Shown: positions 42,621-51,648 of the stretch, piece after piece
How positions within the stretch are numbered: the first letter of the stretch is position 1
Layout: every line of letters starts with the position of its first letter
From: CAYVTD01 sp964454445
GTDB lineage: Bacteria > Bacteroidota > Ignavibacteria > Kapaibacteriales > UBA2268
Length of the DNA stretch: 51,742 bases
NCBI GenBank assembly: GCA_964454445.1
Contig: CAYVTD010000022.1
Coordinates: 1-51,742, forward strand
Reading direction: 5' to 3'
Notes under the pieces: model-generated
What the model was told of the DNA's origin: nothing
Seen by the model: the letters and a program-made list of their open reading frames with translations, nothing else
Database searches by the model: none
Translations under genes and position numbers: made by a program

Positions 42621-45257
42621 ATGACAAAAATACTCGAAATAGCGCTTCCATTGCCAGTGGACAAGTTGTTTTCTTATTTTCACAGCGAAGAAGATACTAC
42701 TAATTACATTGGCAAGCGAGCGTTAGTGAATCTAGGGAAAAGAACTCTTACTGGAATTATTGTTGCTGAAAAACAGACAATCGATGTCAAAGGCTTAAAA
42801 AAAATTATAGAGCTGCTCGATGACTCGCCTATTTTCACAAATGAAATGTTAGAATTTACTCGCTGGATTTCAGTTTATTATCTTTGTTCTTGGGGAGAGG
42901 CGTTAAAAGCAGCGCTTCCTCAGGGCATGTCCCCAAAAAGCGTGTTAAAAATTAAACTTTTAAAAGATTTAGACAGCCCCGAATTTCATATTATTGAAAA
43001 ACGTTCGCCCAAGCGAGCTGATCTTCTTCGACTACTTGCCAAACATAATGATTATGTATCAGTGGCTTATCTCGAGGGGCTTTTAAAGTCAACCTTCGTG
43101 GAAGAGCAGTTAAATGCTCTCGAAACTGCAGGTTTTATTTCGTGTGAAAGGCAAATAGAAAAGCAAAGCAAACCGATTGTAAGGAAAGCAGTACGGTTGG
43201 TTATCCCCCCTGACCCCCTTATAAATAAGGGGGGTGAAGAACCAACTAGCAATAATCACAATCTTTCCCCCATTGCTTGCAAGGGGGGCAGGGGGGATAC
43301 TCTTGCTTGCAAAGGAGACAGGATGGATACCCTAACTTGCATAGTAGATTGGGGAGATACCCTAAAAGAAATCTGCAAAAAACTAGATAAATCGGCTCCC
43401 AAGCAATCGGCTGTTTTGCTAAGAATCTTTCGTAAACAAAACGAGGGCCCGGTGTTAATAAACGAACTTTGTAAAGAATTAAACTGCTCTACAAGCGTAA
43501 TAACCATTCTGCAAAAAAAAGGACTTATCGAGATTTATGATCAAGAAATAATTAGAGAAGAATACAACGATAACAATCTTTCAACCAGAAATGAATTGCG
43601 ACTTCCTTTAACAAATGAACAATCTTCTGCAGTAGAAAGGATAGTATCGGCAAGCGCAAGTGAGGTCAACAAAGCATTTTTGATTTATGGTGTAACCGGC
43701 AGTGGCAAAACCCTTGTTTATATGCACATTATTCAATTTATTTTAAACAAGGGGCAAGATGCGCTTGTTCTTGTTCCAGAAATTTCTCTAACTCCCCAGT
43801 TGATTGATCGCTTCCGAATGGCATTTCCAAATATTTGCGTTGTGTTGCACAGCCGTATGAGCCAAGGAGAACGTTATGATGCTTGGAGGCAAGTGCAAGA
43901 CGGAAAGGCTAAAGTGATAGTTGGCGCACGCTCAGCTATTTTCGCTCCACTGCAAAACTTAGGATTAATCATCGTCGATGAAGAGCACGAACCATCATAC
44001 AAACAAGATAACCCAAATCCACGCTATAATGCTCGCGATTGTGCCCTAATCCGTGGAAAAATTGAAGGTGCTACCGTTGTTCTTGGTTCAGCAACACCTT
44101 CGCTCGAAAGCATGTATAATGCCAAGATTGGACGTTACGAACTTTTAACTATCTCCGAAAGAGCTGATGGCGCCAAAATGCCAACAATTAAATTAATTAA
44201 CACACTCGATTTGCGGAAAAAAGGTGCGATGGTCGGCTCTCTGTCAAAAGAGTTAATCGAGGAACTTGCCCAGCGAGTTAAAAAGAAGGAAGGCAGCATT
44301 GTTTTTCAAAACAGAAGGGGCTTTTCTGCGATGTTGGAATGTCCCGATTGCGGCTATGTGAATATGTGCGTAAATTGTTCCGTTTCTTTGACTTATCATA
44401 AAGCAAAAAAATCTCTTGTTTGCCATTATTGCGGACACACAATATCAGCGATGCTGGAGTGTCCACGCTGTGGCTCGCCTGAAATGAATGTAGTTGGTTT
44501 CGGCACACAACGAATTGAAGATGAAATTGCAAGCTCTTTGAAAGATATGGGAATTGAGGCTTCAATTGTGAGAATGGATTTAGATACGACGAGAAAAAAG
44601 GGGGCTCATAGAAAAATTCTGTTTGATTTTGCAAATGGAACGACTGATATACTCGTTGGAACTCAGATGGTTGCAAAGGGTCTCGATTTCGAGCGGGTTA
44701 CGCTTGTTGCTGTTGTTAATGCCGACCGACTCTTGTATTTTCCTGATTTTCGCTCTGGAGAGCGAGCCTTTCAACTTATAACACAAGTAGCGGGCAGAGC
44801 TGGAAGGACTGGAAAATTGCCAGGTCAAGTGCTGATACAATCAGCCCATCCAGAGCATTCAGCAATAAGAACTGCCTTGCTCAACGACTATTTCGGTTTT
44901 TACGAAAACGAAATATCTGAAAGGAAAACTGCTCATTATCCGCCATTTTCACGCTTTGTTTTGATAGAGTTTTCTGGCAAAAGCCAGCAAAATGTTATTA
45001 AGTATGCTAATGAATTCTATAAAAATCTGCCGATAAATCAGCGATTTATGGAATGTTATCCGCCGGCTATACCATTAATCGAGAAGATTAGAAATGAATA
45101 CCGCCGGGTAATAATCATTAAAAATCCGAAACAACTCGACCCATCAGGCAAATTGCTCCAAAAGCAGCTAAAGGAAGCTCGGGCAAAGTTCGGAAAAGAA
45201 TTTGGTACTGCTATTGTAAAGATACGAATCGACATTGATTCGTTTTCCAGCTTATAG
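42621..45257 (+). CDS. priA: Primosomal protein N' (replication restart helicase PriA) with repeat-derived insertion
   Basis: An 878-residue DEAH-type helicase that reloads the replisome at stalled forks. It has an N-terminal DNA-binding domain (PLPVDKLFSYF, WISVYYLCSWGEALKAALP), a winged helix, Walker A GVTGSGKT from residue 357, DEEHEPSYKQ, the zinc-binding Cys cluster (CPDCGYVNMCVNC, CHYCGH, CPRCGSPEM) and motif VI QVAGRAGRTGKLPGQV. Residues about 195-250, between the winged helix and helicase lobe 1, contain a Gly/Lys/Asp-rich segment (ACKGGRGDT, LACKGDRMDT, LTCIVDWGDT) not seen in ordinary PriA. It is encoded by palindromic repeats described separately. This makes the protein about 60 residues longer than usual. 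All helicase motifs remain. Confidence 0.95.
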   Translation: MTKILEIALPLPVDKLFSYFHSEEDTTNYIGKRALVNLGKRTLTGIIVAEKQTIDVKGLKKIIELLDDSPIFTNEMLEFTRWISVYYLCSWGEALKAALPQGMSPKSVLKIKLLKDLDSPEFHIIEKRSPKRADLLRLLAKHNDYVSVAYLEGLLKSTFVEEQLNALETAGFISCERQIEKQSKPIVRKAVRLVIPPDPLINKGGEEPTSNNHNLSPIACKGGRGDTLACKGDRMDTLTCIVDWGDTLKEICKKLDKSAPKQSAVLLRIFRKQNEGPVLINELCKELNCSTSVITILQKKGLIEIYDQEIIREEYNDNNLSTRNELRLPLTNEQSSAVERIVSASASEVNKAFLIYGVTGSGKTLVYMHIIQFILNKGQDALVLVPEISLTPQLIDRFRMAFPNICVVLHSRMSQGERYDAWRQVQDGKAKVIVGARSAIFAPLQNLGLIIVDEEHEPSYKQDNPNPRYNARDCALIRGKIEGATVVLGSATPSLESMYNAKIGRYELLTISERADGAKMPTIKLINTLDLRKKGAMVGSLSKELIEELAQRVKKKEGSIVFQNRRGFSAMLECPDCGYVNMCVNCSVSLTYHKAKKSLVCHYCGHTISAMLECPRCGSPEMNVVGFGTQRIEDEIASSLKDMGIEASIVRMDLDTTRKKGAHRKILFDFANGTTDILVGTQMVAKGLDFERVTLVAVVNADRLLYFPDFRSGERAFQLITQVAGRAGRTGKLPGQVLIQSAHPEHSAIRTALLNDYFGFYENEISERKTAHYPPFSRFVLIEFSGKSQQNVIKYANEFYKNLPINQRFMECYPPAIPLIEKIRNEYRRVIIIKNPKQLDPSGKLLQKQLKEARAKFGKEFGTAIVKIRIDIDSFSSL
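43204..43372 (+). repeat. Palindromic GC-rich repeat units inserted in frame in priA
   Basis: The stretch contains a perfect hairpin CCCCCTTAT-AA-ATAAGGGGG (43214-43233), followed by units with TTGCTTGCAAGG, a G-rich run and GATAC. The last two units are progressively diverged. The same core (TTGCTTGCAAG, GGGGA, GATA) makes up the array at 49495-49974. The insertion keeps the reading frame. Confidence 0.8.
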
Positions 45258-45329
45258 CTCATCTAACAAGAATAACTATAAATATACGTCTAAATCAATA
45301 TCAAAAAATTAAATTTATTGAAATGCTTA

Positions 45330-46556
45330 ATGATTTTATTTTCTATAATTATAATATCTTTTTTCTTTCTTCTCGATGCTATTTTCCTAGAAAGTTTCAG
45401 ACGCTCGGTTATAAAAAATGGTTGGAGCCCATATTTCTATCGTATTTTATGGGCAATAGGTATTTTTATGGCTGCCGTTGCTGTTTATTATATGTTTGAC
45501 CGAACAACAAACGATATTCCAAGCAATACGATGAAAATAATAAGTATTCCCTTTTTTATCTGGTATATTCCAAAATTATTAATAGTTCCTGTTATGCTTA
45601 TAAAAAAAATAATCTATTTAATTACTGCACTCATAAAGAAAATTGCTTCTTATTTTCAGAAGAATAAAGAAATTATTGAAAAACACTCTGAACTTGATTC
45701 TCTTAAAAGACGAAAAATCTTGAAAGCGGCTGGCTGGGGAATAGCTGCTGCACCATTTATAATTGTTACAGATGGTTACGCCCGTGAAACATACAACTTT
45801 AAAAGGTTTAATATTGATGTTTTTTTAAAGAATTTACCTAAATCTCAAGATGGACTTACCATAGTTCAGTTGTCGGACATCCATTCTGGCTCTTTTTTTT
45901 CTACTAAACCGATTGAAGAGGGGTTTCGCATAGTAAGGGAGGCAAAACCAGACATCTTGCTTATTACGGGCGATATGGTGAATTTCAACCCGCAAGAATT
46001 AAAAATGATTTATTCAGAGCTTGAGCGAACAAAGACGCTGCTCGGTATTTATGGCATTTTTGGAAATCACGACCATTGGATGAGTCCAGAAAACCATCAA
46101 ATATTGCTCAAAGAACTGAAAAAAGCAGGTATTGATATGCTTGTTAATGAAAATAGAGTTTTGAAAATAAACGGCGATAAATTTCAACTCGCAGGAACAG
46201 ACAATTCCGGTAGTGGACAGCATTTTGCAAACCTTAGTAAAACATTACATAGCTTGACGCCTGAATATCCGGTCGTTCTGATGATGCACGACCCCAAAAA
46301 CTGGGATGAACAAATAAGAAGAAAACTAAAAATCGATTTGATGCTTTCCGGTCATACACACGGTGGACAAATTGCCCTCGACTTATTTGGCTCTAAATTA
46401 ACCCCGGCTAGAATCTTTTACAAGCAATATGCCGGTCTATATAAGGACGGCGATCAATATTTGTATGTAAACCGTGGTTTTGGCACGACTGGACCTCCAA
46501 TTAGAGTAGGGGTGCCACCCGAAATAACTGTTATTACTTTAAGATCGTCAAGTTAA
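45330..46556 (+). CDS. Membrane-anchored metallophosphoesterase (YkuE/YaeI-like)
   Basis: About 408 residues from the ATG at 45330; the upstream in-frame TTG at 45318 is a less likely start. The N-terminal 115 residues hold three or four hydrophobic helices. The RRKILKAAGWGIAAAP segment resembles a twin-arginine/TM signal. The C-terminal calcineurin-like domain has all metal-site motifs: QLSDIHSG, ITGDMVNF, FGNHDHW, MMHDP and LSGHTHGGQ. The active domain would face the periplasm or be tethered to the membrane. Related proteins hydrolyse UDP-linked or lipid phosphates. The substrate here is unknown. Confidence 0.85.
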   Translation: MILFSIIIISFFFLLDAIFLESFRRSVIKNGWSPYFYRILWAIGIFMAAVAVYYMFDRTTNDIPSNTMKIISIPFFIWYIPKLLIVPVMLIKKIIYLITALIKKIASYFQKNKEIIEKHSELDSLKRRKILKAAGWGIAAAPFIIVTDGYARETYNFKRFNIDVFLKNLPKSQDGLTIVQLSDIHSGSFFSTKPIEEGFRIVREAKPDILLITGDMVNFNPQELKMIYSELERTKTLLGIYGIFGNHDHWMSPENHQILLKELKKAGIDMLVNENRVLKINGDKFQLAGTDNSGSGQHFANLSKTLHSLTPEYPVVLMMHDPKNWDEQIRRKLKIDLMLSGHTHGGQIALDLFGSKLTPARIFYKQYAGLYKDGDQYLYVNRGFGTTGPPIRVGVPPEITVITLRSSS

Positions 46557-46680
46557 AACCCGGCATTAATCTGAAGAATTATCTGAATAGATTCTGTAAT
46601 GGTTATGATGGATTAAGTTTTTGTAAGAATAATTTCGTATTTTTGAATAGATTTACTCAATAGACAAATGATACAAAGTT

Positions 46681-48264
46681 ATGAAATTCATTCTAACATT
46701 TATTGGACTTCTTTTTTTATCAAATATTACATATTCTAAGGAATCGGAAATCCTTTGGTCGTTCGATACAAACGATATATGCTATGGTCAGGCTGCAATG
46801 GCTGATCTCGACGGAGATGGCTTTTATGAAATTGTTTTTGGCTGCTACCGAAACGACCGTATGGTCTATGTCTTGAACGCAGAAGATGGCTCGCTTTTTT
46901 GGAAGTATGACACGGAAGGTACTTATGGTGGATGTAATGACGCTTCTCCAATTATTTATGATATAGATAAAGACGGTGCGTTAGAGGTGATTGTGGCTAG
47001 CTCTTGCAATAATGTTACTTATTGCTTCGAAGGAGCAACTGGTAAGATTAAATGGCAGACATCGACAAATGGTAGCGACTCTCCGCCCACAATTATCGAT
47101 TTGGACGGCGACGGAAATCTTGAAATCCTCCACGGCGAATTTGGTGGATATGTTATTTGTATCAATGGCAATGATGGTATCGTAAAATGGGAAATATTGG
47201 TGGACGAGAATTCATGGATACAGACTGCTCCCACAATTGTTGATTTGGACGATGACGGGCAGCTCGATTTTGTTGTGGCTACCTGGCATTTTTATGGAAA
47301 TAATAAATTATATGCTTATAATGGCAAAACAAGAGAAATTTTGTGGTCATTTGATTTGAACGATGTCGTTTACCACGGCACCACCCTTGTTGATATAAAT
47401 AATGACGGTAAGCAGGAATTGATTATTGGCGATTATAGTGGGAAGCTATATGCTTTAAATGCCTTAGATGGGGCAATGATTTGGAGTTTTCAAGTTCCTG
47501 TGCGCATTTATTCGCCTGTATTATCTGGAGATCTAGATGGTGACGGCTTTTGTGATATTGTTTTTGCATCAAATGACAGGGTAGTTGCTTTGAATAAAGA
47601 TGGCACATTAATCTGGGAATATATTCTTCCTGGAAATGATTTTTCTTTCCGGGGTCCCGCTCTGTCAGATATTGACAACGATGGTCTGGTGGACTTGATT
47701 TTTGGTACTTATAACGGATATTTGATTGCCTTAAAAGGTACAAATGGACAGCCTATCTGGATAAATAATTTAGCCGAGTATTATGGAGATATATATAGAA
47801 TTGACCATGCCCCTGTTATTGGCGATTTTAATAAAGATGGCAAGTTGGATTGTTTTATTGTAGGGGGATATTCGGTATATCCTGATTTTTCAAATAATCG
47901 CGGGCGAGCTTATGCCATTGTAGCGGGAACAGGTCAGGGACCTGACTGGACTATGTTTCAACACGACATTAGAAGAACTGGCAGTATATGCGAAACAGAA
48001 GTTACTTCAGTTGATATGCTAGAACAAAATGATTTTCTGTTTTCAGTTTATCCTAATCCTACGCTAGGTGAGTTATTTGTTGGTTTTTCGTCAATTAATA
48101 GCTGTCATTTAAAAATAATCAATATTTTTGGCAATACTGTTTATGAAAATGATGCTTTTTCAACTCCTGTTTCTATTGATTTATGTAAACAACCCGCAGG
48201 AATGTATATTTTAAAAGCATATTTTGATAATATCACTATAACTCGAAAATTAATAAAGTTTTAG
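46681..48264 (+). CDS. T9SS-exported FG-GAP/VCBS repeat propeller protein
   Basis: A 527-residue exported protein with a signal peptide (MKFILTFIGLLFLSNITYS). The body is an FG-GAP-type propeller with repeated calcium-loop motifs DLDGDG, DIDKDG, DLDGDGN, DLDDDG, DINNDG, DLDGDG, DIDNDG and DFNKDG. They alternate with PQQ-like strands (LNAEDGSLFWKY, INGNDGIVKWE), giving about eight blades. The tail from FSVYPNPTLGELFVGF to LIKF is a T9SS sorting domain. It is probably a surface binding protein; no catalytic residues are evident. Confidence 0.87.
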   Translation: MKFILTFIGLLFLSNITYSKESEILWSFDTNDICYGQAAMADLDGDGFYEIVFGCYRNDRMVYVLNAEDGSLFWKYDTEGTYGGCNDASPIIYDIDKDGALEVIVASSCNNVTYCFEGATGKIKWQTSTNGSDSPPTIIDLDGDGNLEILHGEFGGYVICINGNDGIVKWEILVDENSWIQTAPTIVDLDDDGQLDFVVATWHFYGNNKLYAYNGKTREILWSFDLNDVVYHGTTLVDINNDGKQELIIGDYSGKLYALNALDGAMIWSFQVPVRIYSPVLSGDLDGDGFCDIVFASNDRVVALNKDGTLIWEYILPGNDFSFRGPALSDIDNDGLVDLIFGTYNGYLIALKGTNGQPIWINNLAEYYGDIYRIDHAPVIGDFNKDGKLDCFIVGGYSVYPDFSNNRGRAYAIVAGTGQGPDWTMFQHDIRRTGSICETEVTSVDMLEQNDFLFSVYPNPTLGELFVGFSSINSCHLKIINIFGNTVYENDAFSTPVSIDLCKQPAGMYILKAYFDNITITRKLIKF

Positions 48265-48315
48265 GAGCTTTCATCAAGAATCAACATCAATTTTTATCGA
48301 TTTCAAATATAAAAA

Positions 48316-49353
48316 ATGAGTTCTAAAGACACATATAAAAGTCCCGGTATTACTTCTCCATTGCCAACTCAAGGCGATGAGTTGGAAACTCAACTGCGCC
48401 CGAAAGGCTTCGACGAGTTTACCGGACAGCAAAAAATTGTTGAAAACTTGAAAATATTCATTTCTGCAACGAAAAAGCGTCGCGAAGCACTTGACCATGT
48501 TTTGCTAACCGGTCCTCCAGGACTAGGCAAAACAACATTGAGCTATATCATTGCAAAAGAACTCGACAGCAAAATCAAGATATCTTCGGGCCCTGTTTTA
48601 GAAAAGCCGGGAGACCTTGCCGGCTTGCTTACGAATCTCGACGAAGGGGACGTGCTTTTCATTGATGAAATCCATCGTTTACCGTCAGTTGTCGAAGAGT
48701 ACTTATATTCTGCAATGGAAGATTTCCGCTTGGATATAATGATAGATTCCGGTCCGTCAGCCCGCACAATCCAGCTTTCAATCCCCCGGTTTACCCTTAT
48801 AGGGGCAACGACTCGTTCTGGCTTGCTAACAGCACCTTTGCGCTCGCGTTTTGGGATTACTAATCGTTTAGATTATTACAATAATGAAGAGTTGTTGAGA
48901 GTAGTGTTGCGCTCGGCTAAGATTTTAAATGTAGAAATCAACAGCGAAGGAGCGATGGAGATTGCCTCACGCTCTCGAGGAACTCCTCGTATTGCCAATC
49001 GCTTGCTTAGACGAACAAGGGATTTTGCTGATATAAAAGGGGATGGTAAGATAAATCGCGAAATAGCGAAAATTGCTCTAAAGGCACTCGATGTCGATGA
49101 ATTTGGATTGGACGAGATGGACAAGCGCATTTTAAGCACTATCATCGAAAAATTCGATGGAGGCCCCGTGGGATTAAACACTATTGCTGTTTCAGTTGGC
49201 GAAGAAGCAGGAACAATCGAAGAAGTTTATGAGCCATTTTTAATACAACAAGGCTTTCTCCAGAGAACTCCAAAGGGCAGGAAAGCAACAAAAAACTCTT
49301 TTATTCATCTCGGATTCTCGCCTAAAGCAGAGGAAAACGATTCGCTATTTTAA
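48316..49353 (+). CDS. ruvB: Holliday junction branch-migration helicase RuvB
   Basis: A 345-residue AAA+ motor. It has the LRPKGFDEFTGQ N-terminal block, Walker A GPPGLGKTT (residues 66-74), Walker B FIDEIHRL, the sensor 1 TLIGATTRSGLL block and the C-terminal winged helix (GPVGLNTIAVSVGEE, QRTPKGR). It drives RuvA-bound junctions with ATP. Length is normal. No ruvA or ruvC is adjacent. Downstream lies the repeat array. Confidence 0.97.
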   Translation: MSSKDTYKSPGITSPLPTQGDELETQLRPKGFDEFTGQQKIVENLKIFISATKKRREALDHVLLTGPPGLGKTTLSYIIAKELDSKIKISSGPVLEKPGDLAGLLTNLDEGDVLFIDEIHRLPSVVEEYLYSAMEDFRLDIMIDSGPSARTIQLSIPRFTLIGATTRSGLLTAPLRSRFGITNRLDYYNNEELLRVVLRSAKILNVEINSEGAMEIASRSRGTPRIANRLLRRTRDFADIKGDGKINREIAKIALKALDVDEFGLDEMDKRILSTIIEKFDGGPVGLNTIAVSVGEEAGTIEEVYEPFLIQQGFLQRTPKGRKATKNSFIHLGFSPKAEENDSLF

Positions 49354-49390
49354 TTTTTTTTAAGGCTCAAATCTTTCATTTAAACCGAAA

Positions 49391-49416
49391 AGTCTAATAA
49401 AGAATCTGGGTTATAT
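49391..49416 (+). repeat. Single copy of the mobile-element end (copy C)
   Basis: AGTCTAATAAAGAATCTGGG and the following TTATAT match the end at 19962-19987 at about 20 of 24 positions, indicating a dispersed repeat or solitary element end beside the array. Confidence 0.5.
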
Positions 49417-49494
49417 TATTATTTCTCCCTCTCTTACGAGTATGTTGCGACTTATCAAGTAACTTGATTTTAAGAATGTGAACAGAGCATCCCC

Positions 49495-49974
49495 CCACCC
49501 CCCCTTGCAAGCAAGGGGGGCTTCTTAACTATCCTGATTTTAAAGATGTTATCAATATTCCTCCCTCTCCTTGTTTACAAGGGAGGGCAGGGGAGAGATA
49601 TTCCCCCTCCCTTGTTTATAAGGGAGGGCAGGGGAGAGATATTCCCCCCTCCTTGTTTACAAGGGAGGGCAGGGGAGGGATATTCCTCCCTCTCTTGCTT
49701 GCAAGAGAGGGACGGGGAGAGATATTCCCCCTCNNNNNNNNNNNNNNNNNNNNNNNNNNNNNNNNNNNNNNNNNNNNNNNNNNNNNNNNNNNNNNNNNNN
49801 NNNNNNNNNNNNNNNNNNNNNNNNNNNNNNNNNGAGATATTCCTCCCTCTCTTGCTTGCAAGAGAGGGACGGGGAGAGATATTCCCCCCTCCTTGTTTAC
49901 AAGGGAGGGCAGGGGAGGGATATTCCTCCCTCTCTTGCTTGCAAGAGAGGGACGGGGAGAGATACCCCCGGGGG
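49495..49974. repeat. GC-rich palindromic tandem array, 41-43 bp units
   Basis: It starts with a lone hairpin CCCCCCTTGC-AA-GCAAGGGGGG (from about 49497) and, from about 49560, contains contiguous units. One type centres on CCTTGTTTACAAGG and another on CTCTTGCTTGCAAGAG, each followed by a G-rich run and GAGATATT. The two types alternate near the end. It is interrupted by 100 N at 49734-49833. The unit is strongly C-rich on one side and G-rich on the other, in contrast to the AT-rich surroundings. Open frames across it are repeat artefacts. The rest of 49354-50061 is AT-rich with no gene I can support. Confidence 0.88.
49734..49833. other. Assembly gap of 100 N
   Basis: Exactly 100 N, a placeholder inside the palindromic array. 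The true copy number is unknown. Confidence 0.95.
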
Positions 49975-50061
49975 ATTGTCTCATATGCTCAAAATAAATG
50001 ATTTCGAGCAAATATCAAGGCATAAAAAATGTATCCTTGACAAGAAAAAACTTAATATTTG

Positions 50062-51648
50062 TTAATTTTTGACTCGATTAATTAGAACTTTAATAAATTT
50101 TACATCAGTTCCATGTTTAATTTTGATAAAATAAATACCATCAGGTTCATTTGAGAATATCCATATTACATACCCACTATAAGTGTTTATTTTATCAATA
50201 AACACTGGATTTTCAATATCAATTTTATTTCCATATAAATCAAATACACCATCAACTTCAACATCTGAACTATTATCCCAATATATTAGTGATTTTATAA
50301 AATTAGTAGCAGGAATAGGAAAAGGGGGATATGTGAAAAGATAAGAACTTTCGGTTTCAATTTCTTGTTCAACAGATAATGTCAAAGAATCCAAATTGTC
50401 AAATTTGAGATAATAATTATTTAATGGATTTAGAGAATCATAGTAATATGCAAATAGCTTATTATCGAATTTCTTAAAGCTACCATTAGCAATAATTCCA
50501 TTATTTGGCAATAGATAATAATATTTAGTTGTTATATCATTGATATTTGAAAACACAAATAATGAATCATTCACATTTAAGTATAATGTATCTTTGTAGC
50601 AATCTAAACCATAACTAAATTGTGTTTTATAATCAATAAATTTTAAACGGTAAATTTCAAATAAACTATTATTACTTAAGTCGAGTAATTCTACTTTTAA
50701 AATTGAATCACTTTTTTTAAAACTCACTAGTGATAAATATTTTTTATCTTGAATAACAACTTCTTTCCAACGCCATAATTCCTTTGTAATATACGTAGTT
50801 AAGTATGTTCCGTCGGGTAAGAACAGTGAATCAATATATGAACCATAATTTTTTAAACTAGTCCATTTCGATAGATTATTTGATTTATATTTTAATTCAC
50901 TTGATGAATCTGGGTTACTTGCAACTACAAAGTAATAATCAGGATTTTTAAAGTAAATATAGTTGATATTGAATAATGAATCAGTGAAAGTAAATAATGA
51001 ATCAAAGATATTATTAAATTTCTTAATCCAAGTTTTCCATGTTTTACCATATCCTAAATTTTGTGCCAAAACAAAATTCTCATCATTATACTGCAAATTC
51101 GAACTTTCAATTGAAAAGTTAATATTTGGGACTTTTTTAATTTGAAATGTTTTACCAATATCATTAGAAATAGCTATAGTTGGTTTTATAGAATCTAATA
51201 GAAATTCACCCCCATAAACAAGCATATTTTCTTTATTAAAATAATTTTGAATTTTCCTGTAAAAATAGTTTTTTAGTTTAAAAAAAATACTATCGCCTTT
51301 TTCTCTTTGAAATGTTAATCCACTATTTTTAGAAAAATATAACTGATTATCATAATTATCAATAATTAAAGTACTATCATTAATCACTTCAAGCTTGCGT
51401 AAAGAGAAATCAAGTTTTTCACAAATTCTATTCTCTTTATCATCTATAAAATTCTTAATATTAAAAAATTTCTTATTTGATACAACTATAAACTGGTTGT
51501 TAACGAAAGCAAAATCATTCAGGAACAATTGAATTGGAATATATCCTCCTTCAGTCGGAGGTATAGAACAATCAATGTTTCCAATTTTCAAAGCTGAATT
51601 ATTTTCTTTTATCTCATATAAAGAAAAATACGGTCCTGAAATTGTCAA
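50062..51648 (-). CDS. T9SS-tailed protein with uncertain or broken 5' end
   Basis: A 528-residue ORF opened by a TTG at 51648. The first 430 residues show repeated beta-strand motifs similar to the photosynthesis-system/Asp-box style (SKNSGLTFQREKGD, ISNDIGKTFQIKK). The last 95 residues (FTYPPFPIPATNFIKSLIYW to LINRVKN) look like a T9SS type A sorting tail. A cargo protein must have a signal peptide, and none exists after the TTG. An in-frame TAA lies eleven codons upstream (51681-51679), with further open codons above it. The gene may therefore be 5'-truncated by an in-frame stop, or start beyond the window and be misread here. GC is low. Function is unknown. Confidence 0.6.
   Translation of the reverse strand: MTISGPYFSLYEIKENNSALKIGNIDCSIPPTEGGYIPIQLFLNDFAFVNNQFIVVSNKKFFNIKNFIDDKENRICEKLDFSLRKLEVINDSTLIIDNYDNQLYFSKNSGLTFQREKGDSIFFKLKNYFYRKIQNYFNKENMLVYGGEFLLDSIKPTIAISNDIGKTFQIKKVPNINFSIESSNLQYNDENFVLAQNLGYGKTWKTWIKKFNNIFDSLFTFTDSLFNINYIYFKNPDYYFVVASNPDSSSELKYKSNNLSKWTSLKNYGSYIDSLFLPDGTYLTTYITKELWRWKEVVIQDKKYLSLVSFKKSDSILKVELLDLSNNSLFEIYRLKFIDYKTQFSYGLDCYKDTLYLNVNDSLFVFSNINDITTKYYYLLPNNGIIANGSFKKFDNKLFAYYYDSLNPLNNYYLKFDNLDSLTLSVEQEIETESSYLFTYPPFPIPATNFIKSLIYWDNSSDVEVDGVFDLYGNKIDIENPVFIDKINTYSGYVIWIFSNEPDGIYFIKIKHGTDVKFIKVLINRVKN

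Noticed and set aside
42509..42703. 64-codon ORF overlapping the 5' end of priA
   Set aside because: It runs into priA in another frame, has no family resemblance, and is composed of low-complexity codons. It is best seen as a shadow.
49495..49974. CRISPR array
   Set aside because: Units are contiguous palindromes with no unique spacers, spacing is 41-43 bp without a repeat/spacer division, and no cas gene is in the window.
49546..50065. Several overlapping ORFs in the GC-rich array, on both strands
   Set aside because: The peptides are translations of a tandem repeat open in multiple frames and include 34 unknown residues from the gap. They are not credible genes.
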